DNA of 64,000 nt, taken from Pseudomonas sp. DTU_2021_1001937_2_SI_NGA_ILE_001 (lineage in GTDB: Bacteria > Pseudomonadota > Gammaproteobacteria > Pseudomonadales > Pseudomonadaceae). Shown here piece after piece: positions 19,986 through 27,585 of this stretch (position 1 is the first letter of the stretch; every line of letters starts with the position of its first letter). Below the pieces are notes generated by a model. The model ran no database searches. It worked only from the letters and a program-made list of their open reading frames with translations, and was not told the origin of the DNA. The DNA is taken from the NCBI RefSeq assembly GCF_032463525.1, contig NZ_CP135971.1, positions 496,001-560,000 on the forward strand, in the 5' to 3' direction. The position numbers and the translations under genes were made by a program.

Positions 19986-21001
19986 GCGGCCACCTCGCCA
20001 GCGTCGAGTACACGCAGCAGCCGGTCATCCCAGGTCAGGCTCACCGCGCTGCCGGGTTCCAGCGCGGTGCTGCCGTCGTTGACGCGGACCACGGCCAGGC
20101 TGCCCAGTGTGGTATCGACGCGGTACAACCACTGGCTGCCGAGGAAATAACGGCTGCTGATGCGCCCTTCGAGCTTGCCGCTGCCGGACGCGCCGAGGCC
20201 GATCTTCTCCGGGCGCAGGCTCAGGGTCAGGGGGCCTTGCGCAGCCACTTGCGGCAGGCCGTCGGGACCTGTTACGCCGCGCAGGCGGTTGGCTTTGCCG
20301 ACGAAGTCAGAGATGAACGGCGTGCTGGGGTGCTCGTACAGTTGCCAGGGGTTGTCGATCTGGGTGATGCGCCCGGCTTCCATGACCACCACGCGGTCGC
20401 TGATCGACAGCGCTTCGGCCTGGTCGTGGGTGACCATCAGGGTGGTGATGCCGACCTCGTTCTGGATACGGCAGATCTCGAACTGCATTTCTTCACGCAG
20501 GTGCGCGTCGAGGTTGGACAGCGGCTCGTCGAGCAGCAGCACCGGTGGCTCGATGACCAGCGCCCGGGCCAGGGCCACGCGCTGGCGCTGGCCGCCGGAC
20601 AACTCGCGCGGGTAGCGCTCGGCGTGTTTGTCCAGGCGTACCAGGGCCAGGGTATGGTCGACGCGGCGGGCGATCTCGGACTTGGCGACCTTGCGCATCT
20701 GCAGGCCGAAGGCGACGTTGTCGCGCACGCTCATGTGCGGGAACAGCGCGTAGCTTTGGAACACCACGCCCAGGCCACGGCTGGCCGGCTTGGCATGGGT
20801 GATGTCGCGCCCGTCGAGAACGATGCGGCCGCTGGTGACTTCGACGAAGCCGGCGATCATCTGCAGGGTGGTGGTCTTGCCACAGCCCGACGGGCCGAGC
20901 AGCGAGACGAACTCGCCTTTGTCGATGGCCAGGCTCGAACTGGCCACCGCTTCGATGGCGCCGTAGCGCTTGCAGAGCTGGTCGATCAGGAGAAAGGTCA
21001 T
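19982..21001 (-). CDS. ABC transporter ATP-binding protein (PotA-type)
   Basis: A 339-aa ATPase: Walker A GPSGCGKTT (residues ~36-44), signature LSGGQRQRVALARAL, Walker B VLLLDEPLSNLDAHLRE, and a C-terminal TOBE domain (~270-335). It is the first gene of a seven-gene minus-strand operon (ATPase, two permeases, 2Fe-2S, two FAD subunits, SBP). It is divergent from the IclR regulator, so its promoter lies in 21002-21258. Confidence 0.92.
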   Translation of the reverse strand: MTFLLIDQLCKRYGAIEAVASSSLAIDKGEFVSLLGPSGCGKTTTLQMIAGFVEVTSGRIVLDGRDITHAKPASRGLGVVFQSYALFPHMSVRDNVAFGLQMRKVAKSEIARRVDHTLALVRLDKHAERYPRELSGGQRQRVALARALVIEPPVLLLDEPLSNLDAHLREEMQFEICRIQNEVGITTLMVTHDQAEALSISDRVVVMEAGRITQIDNPWQLYEHPSTPFISDFVGKANRLRGVTGPDGLPQVAAQGPLTLSLRPEKIGLGASGSGKLEGRISSRYFLGSQWLYRVDTTLGSLAVVRVNDGSTALEPGSAVSLTWDDRLLRVLDAGEVAA

Positions 21002-21258
21002 GGGCTGTGCTCCAACGCGAACGTAACCGGAACGAACCGGAAGGTTTCATTTGGGCAGAGCGCCAGCGGCGAAGAGCAATGCAGCAATGCTGATCGGACG
21101 TTGGCGCTCGCTTCTGTGGCGGCGGCCGATGTTGTGGTATCGCCCTATGGACCCGAGAGTAGGGCAAAGCTTAGGATGCCGACAAAGAGTAATTTCACTG
21201 GATGAGCGTTATTTTGAAATTATTCCACTGAGCGAAATTTAAGGTGGGAAAGATAAAT
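21002..21258. promoter_or_regulatory. Divergent promoter region, IclR / transport-dehydrogenase operon
   Basis: 257 bp without genes. It has an AT-rich part next to the IclR gene (ttattttgaaattattcc, ~21208-21225). It also has an inverted repeat GCCCTA (21141-21146) / TAGGGC (21159-21164) near the middle, which could be an operator. Both transcription units must start here. Promoter elements could not be fixed with confidence. Confidence 0.45.
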
Positions 21259-22086
21259 ATGGATTCCGTTGAGCGAAATGAAGAGGCCAGGGAAGTAGGT
21301 GTCAGTGCGGTCTCGCGGCTGTTCGCCGTGCTGCGTGCCTTGGGCGCGTGCAGCGGTGAGGGCGAAAAGGTCAGCCAGCTGGCACAGCGCGTCGGCCTGG
21401 CGCAACCCACGACGCACCGCCTGCTGCGCAGCCTGATCGAAGAGGGCATGGTCGAGCAGTGTGCGAGCAGCAAGCGCTACCGCCTGAGCCTGGACTTCTT
21501 CGCGCTGGCCGCCAAGGCCGGCCAGGCTGGCAACCTGCGTGACGTGGTACGGCCCAGCCTGCTGCGGTTGTCTGCCTCCCTTGGGGACTCGCTGTTCCTG
21601 CTCGCACGCTCAGGCTTCGATGCGGTGTGCCTGGATCGCAGCGAAGGGCCTTACCCGATCCGGACCTTCACCGGTGATATCGGTGGGCGTGTGGCCCTGG
21701 GCGTGGGGCAGGGTGGGCTGGCCATCCTGGCCTTCCTGCCGGAAGAGGAGCGCGACGAGGTGATCCGCTACAACCTGCCGCGCCTCAAGGATTTCCACCA
21801 CTATGACGAAGTGACCCTGCGCGCCGAGATCGACAACGTGCGCAGCCTGGGTTATGCCGGGCGCAACACCGGGGTACTGGACGGCATGGCCGGCCTGGCG
21901 GTGCCCATCCTCGACCGCAACGGCCACGCGGTGGCGGCGCTGAGCGTGGCGACCATCAGCGACCGCCTGGGCCCACAGCGCATGCCCACCGTGGTGGAAC
22001 TGCTCAAGCGCGAAGCCAAGGCCATCGGCGGGCGCATCAACCCCTTCGACCCGGTGCTGCGGCGGCCTTCCCATGTGTTCGGTTGA
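21259..22086 (+). CDS. IclR-family transcriptional regulator
   Basis: A 275-aa regulator: winged HTH at residues ~14-70 (RLFAVLRALGACSGEGEKVSQLAQRVGLAQPTTHRLLRSLIEEGMVEQ) and an IclR effector domain from ~85 to 265 (GDIGGRVALGVGQGGLAILAFLP; GMAGLAVPILDRNGHAVAALSVATI). The start at 21259 has AAGGTGGG ten bases before; a GTG at 21244 lies inside that site. It is divergent from the ABC/dehydrogenase operon, which it very likely controls. Confidence 0.92.
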   Translation: MDSVERNEEAREVGVSAVSRLFAVLRALGACSGEGEKVSQLAQRVGLAQPTTHRLLRSLIEEGMVEQCASSKRYRLSLDFFALAAKAGQAGNLRDVVRPSLLRLSASLGDSLFLLARSGFDAVCLDRSEGPYPIRTFTGDIGGRVALGVGQGGLAILAFLPEEERDEVIRYNLPRLKDFHHYDEVTLRAEIDNVRSLGYAGRNTGVLDGMAGLAVPILDRNGHAVAALSVATISDRLGPQRMPTVVELLKREAKAIGGRINPFDPVLRRPSHVFG

Positions 22087-22112
22087 GGGCCGCTTCACGG
22101 GTCTGTCCTGGA

Positions 22113-22571
22113 TCAGGCCTGGCACCGGTATTCCAGGTAACCCTTGGCGTCGGTTGCCGTGCGCACGAAACCGACCTGTTCATAGAGATGCCTGGCCGGG
22201 TTGTCGTGGCGCACGCTCAGCGCCAGCTGGCTGAGCCCTTCGGTCGCGGCCGCCCTGGCATAGGCGTGCAGCAGGGCTTTGGCAATGCCTTGGCGTCGGC
22301 ACCAGGGCGCCACGTGCAGGGTGACCAGCTCGGCACGACCGGCCTCTGGCATCCATAAGGCATAGCCGGCGAAGCGGCCAGCCCGTTCAGCGACGGTCAG
22401 CCGACTGAAATGCTCGCTCCAGCGCGTCAAGTGGCGCTCCAGGTCAAGCCGCCAGGCCGCTTCATGGGTCGGCTCCCAAGTCTGGATATAGTCCAGCTCG
22501 CCGCGGTAGACAGCCGGCAGGTCGGTGACTCGGGCGGGTCTCAACTCAAGGGGCGCGGCGTGTTCATGCAT
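22113..22571 (-). CDS. GNAT-family N-acetyltransferase
   Basis: A 152-aa GNAT protein: LVTLHVAPWCRRQGIAKALLHAYA (acetyl-CoA loop R-R-Q-G-I-A, residues ~84-107) and ALSVRHDNPARHLYEQVGFVRT near the C-terminus. Substrate unknown. Its start overlaps the end of the DUF3144 gene by 8 bp, so the two form a small operon. It converges on the IclR gene. Confidence 0.88.
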   Translation of the reverse strand: MHEHAAPLELRPARVTDLPAVYRGELDYIQTWEPTHEAAWRLDLERHLTRWSEHFSRLTVAERAGRFAGYALWMPEAGRAELVTLHVAPWCRRQGIAKALLHAYARAAATEGLSQLALSVRHDNPARHLYEQVGFVRTATDAKGYLEYRCQA

Positions 22572-22866
22572 CGTTGCGCTGGCCGTTCATGTACTGCTCG
22601 AACTGCGCGATGTAATCGTCCAGGTTGTCTTCGAGCATCATCCGGTACTGGTCACAGAAGTACTTGAGCATGGCTTCGCGGGCTGCGGCCATTTCCTCGC
22701 CAGACTTGAAGCCACGGGCACTCACCCAGGTGCTGAAGCGGGTGGCCGCGAAGGTCATCGAAGCGGCGACCGCCCCCGGGTTATCGCTGTCGCCGAGCTG
22801 TTGGTTGGACAGCTCGATATGCGCGTCGGCACGGTCGTAGAAGGCGTTGTCGGTGGCTTGGGTCAT
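22564..22866 (-). CDS. DUF3144-family protein
   Basis: A 100-aa acidic cytoplasmic protein starting MTQATDNAFYDRADAHIELSN, with the conserved block NPGAVAASMTFAATRFSTWVSARGF and the tail YFCDQYRMMLEDNLDDYIAQFE. This matches the DUF3144 family, short helical proteins of unknown function common in gamma-proteobacteria. An in-frame ATG at 22890 is possible but 22866 is the likely start. Co-transcribed with the GNAT gene. Confidence 0.75.
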   Translation of the reverse strand: MTQATDNAFYDRADAHIELSNQQLGDSDNPGAVAASMTFAATRFSTWVSARGFKSGEEMAAAREAMLKYFCDQYRMMLEDNLDDYIAQFEQYMNGQRNDA

Positions 22867-22928
22867 GCAAGGTGTCCTTGTTGCAGGCATTCAGGTGAGG
22901 TCGCCATTGGAGCATTTTCGTGTGTGTC

Positions 22929-22967
22929 GCGTCACGGAGGTGACGCGGCGCTTGGCGTGTCTATAAT
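22929..22967 (+). promoter_or_regulatory. Candidate promoter with operator before the histidine kinase
   Basis: A consensus -10 TATAAT lies at 22962-22967. The perfect inverted repeat GCGTCAC-GGAG-GTGACGC (22929-22946) covers the expected -35 position (GTGACG, 16 bp upstream of the -10). An inverted repeat over a -35 box suggests repressor binding. The hybrid kinase starts 87 bp downstream. Confidence 0.5.
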
Positions 22968-23054
22968 GCCGTGCTCGACTGTCATGGCATTTGGCTTTGC
23001 CTGGCAGTGTCCGTGCAGGGCGGCCTGGGCAACGAACGTTAATCGAGACTGTAT

Positions 23055-25109
23055 ATGGACTCAAAAGCTTCGCTGCCTCCCAGCTCCGGCAGCCTCAGTG
23101 GTGTGTTTGCGGCGGATGCCGCCGAGCGCCTGCAGCTGGCCTTGGATGCCGGTGCGATCATCGGCACCTGGGTATGGGATATCCCCGAAGATCGCGTCAC
23201 CGCTGACGAGCGTTTTGCGCGGACTTTCGGCATCGCTGCCGAGCGCTGCATGGCCGGCATCCCCATTGCCGAGGCGTTCAGCTCGATCCACCCCGAAGAC
23301 CTGGAACGGCTGTCCCGCGACATCGACGTCACGATGCAGCGCGGCGGTGCGTTTCGTTGCGAGTACCGGGTGCGCCACGATGATGGCCGTTACCGCTGGG
23401 TCGAAGCCAACGGCCGTGCCGAACTGGATGCCGAGGGCCGGGCCGTGCGCTTTCCCGGCGTGCTGATGGACATCGAGTCACGCCGCGCCGCCGAGGCTGA
23501 ACGCGACCGTTTTTCCGCGCTGCTGCGCACCTTCGCTGCCGCCGTGCCGGGTGTGGTGTACGCCAAGGACCTCCAGGGGCGCATGCTGGTCGCCAACCAT
23601 GGCGCGACGCTGCTGATCGGCAAGCCGCCGGAGTATTACCTGGGCAAGACCGACCTGGAGTTTCTCGAAGACAAGGTCCAGGCGCGCCAGGTGATGGAGA
23701 CCGACCAGCGCATCATGCATGGCGGTGTGGTGGAGCAGATCGAAGAACGGGTGGACATGCCCGATGGTTCGGAGACTCACTGGTTTTCCGTCAAGGCGCC
23801 GCTGCTCGACGATGACGGCCAGGTCATCGGCCTGATCGGTTCGTCCATCGACGTCACCGCGCGCAAGAATGCCGAGTCGGCACTCATGGACCTCAATCGC
23901 ACTCTGGAGGCGCGGGTCAGCCAGGCCATCGCCGAACGCGAGGCCGCCGAAGACGCGCTGCGCCAGGCGCAGAAGATGGAGGCAGTCGGGCAATTGACCG
24001 GCGGTATCGCGCATGACTTCAACAACCTGCTGGCCGGTATCAGCGGCAGCCTGGACCTGATCCGTCTGCGTCTTGGCCAGGGCCGCACGGCCGATCTGGA
24101 ACGCTACCTGGCCGTGGCCCAGGGTGCCGCGCAACGCGCCGCCGCCCTGACCCACCGGTTGCTGGCCTTTTCCCGGCGCCAGACCCTGCTGCCCGTGCCC
24201 ACCGACGTGAACGCCCTGATCGGCGGCATGGAGGAATTGATCCGGCGCACCGTGGGGCCGTCGATCAGCCTCAAGGTGCATCTGGCGGCGATGTTGAAGA
24301 CCTGCCTGATCGACCCTGCACAGGTCGAGAACGCCTTGCTCAACCTGTGCATCAATGCCCGCGATGCCTTGCCGGGCGGTGGCGCCATCAGTATCAGCAC
24401 CTGCAACCAACTGCTGGTGCCGGGGGCGGACATCGACCCCGAGCTGGCACCAGGTCAGTACCTGACCATCCGCGTGTCCGACAACGGCACCGGCATGAGC
24501 CCGGAGGTGCTGGCCAAGGCCTTCGAGCCGTTCTTCACCACCAAGCCGGTGGGGGCGGGTACGGGGCTGGGCTTGTCAATGGTGTACGGCTTCGCCCGCC
24601 AGTCCGGCGGGCAGGTGCGTATTGCTTCGCAGCCCGGTCAGGGCACCTGCGTGTACCTGCAGTTGCCTTGCCATGCCGGCGAAGCTCAGGCAGCGACGCC
24701 CCAGCCGCAAGGTGCCGAGACACCCTCGGTGGCCGCGGGTGAGACGGTGCTGGTGGTCGATGACGAGTCTTCGGTGCGCCTGTTCGTCAGCGAGCTGCTC
24801 GGCAATTGCGGCTATGTGGTGATCGAAGCGGCCGACAGCCAGGCAGGCCTGCAATTATTGCGCTCGGATATCCGCATTGATCTGCTGGTGACCGATATCG
24901 GCCTGCCGGGCGGCCTGGATGGCCGACAGATGGCCGAGGCGGCGCGTCAGGCCCGTCCTGACCTGCCGGTGCTGTTCATGACCGGCTATGCGCTGCCTCA
25001 TGTATTGGGTGATGCGCCGTTGAGCCCTGGCACTGCGGTGCTGACCAAACCGTTCGCCCTCGAAGCGCTGACCGCCACCGTGGAAGGGTTGCTGAAACGT
25101 GCGGGCTAG
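23055..25109 (+). CDS. Hybrid sensor histidine kinase, PAS-PAS-HisKA-HATPase-REC
   Basis: A 684-aa soluble kinase with no membrane segment. In order: PAS (residues ~24-150, with the PAC-like YRVRHDDGRYRWVEANG), a second PAS (~155-280), HisKA with the phospho-acceptor in GGIAHDFNNLLAGI (~316-329), HATPase with NARDALPGG, DNGTGMS and GTGLGLSMVYGFARQSGG, and a C-terminal receiver domain (~565-680; LVVDDESS, DIGLPG, KPF). The HDFNNLL type is common in cytoplasmic PAS hybrids that sense light, redox or small molecules. No response regulator or HPt gene is adjacent, so it is an orphan. Confidence 0.92.
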   Translation: MDSKASLPPSSGSLSGVFAADAAERLQLALDAGAIIGTWVWDIPEDRVTADERFARTFGIAAERCMAGIPIAEAFSSIHPEDLERLSRDIDVTMQRGGAFRCEYRVRHDDGRYRWVEANGRAELDAEGRAVRFPGVLMDIESRRAAEAERDRFSALLRTFAAAVPGVVYAKDLQGRMLVANHGATLLIGKPPEYYLGKTDLEFLEDKVQARQVMETDQRIMHGGVVEQIEERVDMPDGSETHWFSVKAPLLDDDGQVIGLIGSSIDVTARKNAESALMDLNRTLEARVSQAIAEREAAEDALRQAQKMEAVGQLTGGIAHDFNNLLAGISGSLDLIRLRLGQGRTADLERYLAVAQGAAQRAAALTHRLLAFSRRQTLLPVPTDVNALIGGMEELIRRTVGPSISLKVHLAAMLKTCLIDPAQVENALLNLCINARDALPGGGAISISTCNQLLVPGADIDPELAPGQYLTIRVSDNGTGMSPEVLAKAFEPFFTTKPVGAGTGLGLSMVYGFARQSGGQVRIASQPGQGTCVYLQLPCHAGEAQAATPQPQGAETPSVAAGETVLVVDDESSVRLFVSELLGNCGYVVIEAADSQAGLQLLRSDIRIDLLVTDIGLPGGLDGRQMAEAARQARPDLPVLFMTGYALPHVLGDAPLSPGTAVLTKPFALEALTATVEGLLKRAG

Positions 25110-25111
25110 CG

Positions 25112-25252
25112 CCAATGCTGTTCGGTCAAGCGGCATGTGGCCCGGTGGGAGCGGCTTTAGCCGCGAAAGCGCCAGGAAATTCAGTGCATCTGTTGTGAAC
25201 AGGCGGTCGCTTCGCGGCTGAAGCCGCTTTTACCCCTAACCGAACAATATTG
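25112..25252. repeat. REP pair with outer inverted arms, copy C
   Basis: Core 25141-25235 (opposite orientation to copies A and B): gtgggagcggctttagccgcgaa, gcgccaggaaattcagtgcatc, gcttcgcggctgaagccgc. Outside the core, CAATGCTGTTCGGTCAAG (25112-25129) and CTAACCGAACAATATTG (25236-25252) form an imperfect inverted repeat. It sits between the kinase and the convergent aldo/keto reductase gene. Confidence 0.8.
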
Positions 25253-25316
25253 CGGTTGAGCCGCTTCTACCGAGGCACGTAACGCCCGGCCGAACGGTAT
25301 TGAGGCCGGCGCTGGC

Positions 25317-26144
25317 TCAGTTCAGGGTGGCGGGGTTCGGTCCCAGGCGCTCGCCAGCGTCCAGCGTGGCGATGGCCGCCAGGTCGTCCGCGTCGAGCTG
25401 GAAGTCGAAGACCTGGAAGTTTTCCTGAATACGCGATTCGGTCACCGATTTCGGAATGGCGATCAGGCCCAGCTGCAGGTGCCAACGGATGATTACCTGC
25501 GCGGGGCTGCGCCCGTGCTTGCTGGCGATCTGCTTGATCTGCGGATGTTCCAGACCCTTGCCCTGGCCCAGCGGGCTCCAGGATTCGGTGCGGATGTTCA
25601 GCCGTTCATGAGCCTGGCGCAGTTCACGCTGCTGGAACGACGGGTGCAGTTCGATCTGGTTGAGCACCGGCGTCACGCCGGTCTCATCGATCAGGCGCTG
25701 CAGGTGCTCGGGGTTGAAGTTCGATACGCCGATGGAGCGCACCTTGCCCTGTTCGCGGGCCTGGATCAGCGCCTTCCAGGTTTCCACGTAACGATCCTTG
25801 GCCGGGGTCGGCCAGTGGATCAGCAGCAGGTCGACATAGTCGAGCTTCAGCCGTGCCAGGCTGGCATCCAGGGCGCGGGTGGCGCTATCGAAGCCCTGTT
25901 CGCTGTTCCATACCTTGGTGGTGATGAACACCTGCTCACGGGGCACGCCAGCCTCTTGCAGGCCCTGGCCCACACCTTCTTCGTTCTCGTAGATGGCTGC
26001 GGTGTCGATATGTCGGTAACCGGCCTGCAAGGCCTGGCGCACGGCACTGGCTGCCTGCTCGGGACTGGCCTGCCAGACCCCCAGGCCCAGCTGCGGGATA
26101 CGGTTGCCGTCAGAGAGTTCGATGATCGGTTGCTGCTTGGACAT
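25317..26144 (-). CDS. Aldo/keto reductase, 2,5-diketo-gluconate reductase-like
   Basis: A 275-aa (beta/alpha)8 oxidoreductase. Signatures: GYRHIDTAAIYENEEGVGQGL (residues ~43-63, catalytic Asp and Tyr), the Lys in VFITTKVWN and the His in LDYVDLLLIHWPTP complete the tetrad. The IPKSVTESRIQENFQVFDF cofactor segment indicates NADPH. It resembles DkgA/DkgB and would reduce methylglyoxal, ketogluconates or other carbonyls. Its leader contains a terminator-like hairpin. Confidence 0.92.
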   Translation of the reverse strand: MSKQQPIIELSDGNRIPQLGLGVWQASPEQAASAVRQALQAGYRHIDTAAIYENEEGVGQGLQEAGVPREQVFITTKVWNSEQGFDSATRALDASLARLKLDYVDLLLIHWPTPAKDRYVETWKALIQAREQGKVRSIGVSNFNPEHLQRLIDETGVTPVLNQIELHPSFQQRELRQAHERLNIRTESWSPLGQGKGLEHPQIKQIASKHGRSPAQVIIRWHLQLGLIAIPKSVTESRIQENFQVFDFQLDADDLAAIATLDAGERLGPNPATLN

Positions 26145-26174
26145 GAATACCTCGCGGTTGATCGAATAGGAAAA

Positions 26175-26199
26175 GCGAGCCCTGCGCGGGCAGGCTCGC
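26175..26199 (-). promoter_or_regulatory. Terminator-like hairpin in the aldo/keto reductase leader
   Basis: On the minus strand GCGAGCC and GGCTCGC (7-bp stem with further inner pairing) are followed by TTTTCC, 31 bases before the reductase start codon. No gene is read into this point from upstream on the minus strand (the neighbour MFS gene is divergent), so it is either a leader attenuator or a barrier to readthrough. Confidence 0.45.
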
Positions 26200-26293
26200 C
26201 GTGGCGCTCACAGGGTATGGACCGTCATTGGCGGTGAATGCTCCGCTGAAGGGGCGACGCAGGTCGGTCAGGGCTGAACAGGGAACGGCATAT

Positions 26294-26309
26294 TTGACCG
26301 ATCGTTCAA
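26294..26309. promoter_or_regulatory. TetR-type operator-like palindrome
   Basis: TTGACCGATCGTTCAA is a 16-bp palindrome with one mismatched pair, centred 49 bp before the MFS start and in the divergent space with the aldo/keto reductase. The form matches operators of many TetR regulators, but no TetR gene is adjacent. Confidence 0.5.
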
Positions 26310-26350
26310 CAACGCTTAGGCTGGTCGGTTTTTTCCTGACAGAGAGATCC

Positions 26351-27532
26351 ATGACCGATACGTCCAGACTGCCGCCAACCGTCTATTTGCTGGGCCTGAC
26401 CATTTTCTCCCTGGTCACCGCCGAATTCATGGTCGCCGGGATGATGCCCGCCCTGGCCGATGCCTTTTCCGTGAGCCTTGCCGAAGTGGGCAACCTCATC
26501 GCTTTCTATGCGCTGGGCATGGCCCTCGGTGGGCCGCCGGTAACCCTGCTGCTGGTGTCGCGCAACATTGGCAACAAGCCGGCGCTGGTCGGCCTGCTGG
26601 CGGTCTACGTGGCTGCCGGGGTGCTGGGGGCAATGGCCAGCAGCTACATGGCGCTGGCGGTCGCGCGCATTCTCATGGGCGTTTCCAGCGCCGCGTGCAT
26701 CGGCCTGTGCATGACCTTGTGCGCGGGCCTGGTGGAGGAGCGCAATCGCGGTCGGGCGATATCCATCGTGCTGGCCGGGCTGATGCTTTCTCCGGTGGTG
26801 GGCGTACCAGCCACCGCCTGGGTCGAACACCACTACGGCTGGCGCGCCAGCTCCTGGCTGGTCGCCGCCCTGGCGCTGGCCTGCACCGTGCTTGCGGCCA
26901 GTTGCCTGCCGGCCAGCAAGGCCGGTGACCAGCCGCCCCTGGCGCAGCAGTGGCGCTCGCTGGGCAACCCCAGCCTGTGGGCGGCTTACCTGACCAGCGG
27001 GCTGATCATCGGCGCGACCTTCGCCGCATTCAGCTACTGCACGCCGATCCTGATCGAAGAGGTGGGCATCGAGCCGGGCAATGTCGCACCGCTGCTGGCG
27101 CTGTACGGGGTGGCCAATCTGATCGGCAACATGCTGGTCGGCCGCGTAGCGGACAGCCATACCTTTTCCGCCTTGCGCCTCGGTCTGGCGGTCATGGTGC
27201 TGGCGCTGGCCGGCTTCGCCCTGGCTGGCGAATGGCGCTGGCTGAACCTGGCGTGCTTCTTCGCCCTGGGCCTGACCGGCGTGGCGCTGAACCCGGCAAT
27301 GGTGGCGCGGGTGATGAAGGCCGCGGCCCCCAGCGCACTGGTCAATACCCTGCACACTTCGGTGATCACGGCTGGCCTGGCCCTGGGCAGTTGGGGTGGG
27401 GGCGTGGTGATCGAAGCCGGTTTCGGCCTGCGTGCGCCGCTGTGGGTCGGCGCGGGCATGGCCCTGCTGGGGTTGTTCAGCGTGCTGCGCCTGCCCGTGC
27501 GGGCCGGTGCCGCGCAACCCTGTAACGGCTGA
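26351..27532 (+). CDS. MFS efflux transporter, AraJ/SotB-like (DHA1)
   Basis: A 393-aa inner-membrane protein with ~12 hydrophobic segments. It opens LLGLTIFSLVTAEFMVAGMMPALADAFSVSLAEVGNLIAFYALGMALGGPPVTLLL, the DHA1 drug/sugar-efflux pattern of the AraJ/SotB/NepI group. It probably exports a sugar, nucleoside or toxic compound. The start at 26351 follows AGAGAG; an in-frame ATG at 26201 would run through the palindrome and is rejected. Divergent from the aldo/keto reductase; the palindrome between them may control both. Confidence 0.87.
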   Translation: MTDTSRLPPTVYLLGLTIFSLVTAEFMVAGMMPALADAFSVSLAEVGNLIAFYALGMALGGPPVTLLLVSRNIGNKPALVGLLAVYVAAGVLGAMASSYMALAVARILMGVSSAACIGLCMTLCAGLVEERNRGRAISIVLAGLMLSPVVGVPATAWVEHHYGWRASSWLVAALALACTVLAASCLPASKAGDQPPLAQQWRSLGNPSLWAAYLTSGLIIGATFAAFSYCTPILIEEVGIEPGNVAPLLALYGVANLIGNMLVGRVADSHTFSALRLGLAVMVLALAGFALAGEWRWLNLACFFALGLTGVALNPAMVARVMKAAAPSALVNTLHTSVITAGLALGSWGGGVVIEAGFGLRAPLWVGAGMALLGLFSVLRLPVRAGAAQPCNG

Positions 27533-27538
27533 AAACGA

Positions 27539-27562
27539 CGATGCCCTCCGAAGAGGGCATCG
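27539..27562. terminator. Bidirectional terminator hairpin
   Basis: CGATGCCCTC-CGAA-GAGGGCATCG: a perfect 10-bp stem with a tetraloop that reads UUCG on the minus strand, where TCGTTTTC follows. It lies between the convergent MFS (stop 27532) and ABC ATPase (stop 27586) genes. Confidence 0.8.
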
Positions 27563-27585
27563 CGTTCACTGGCCGCTGACGCCGA

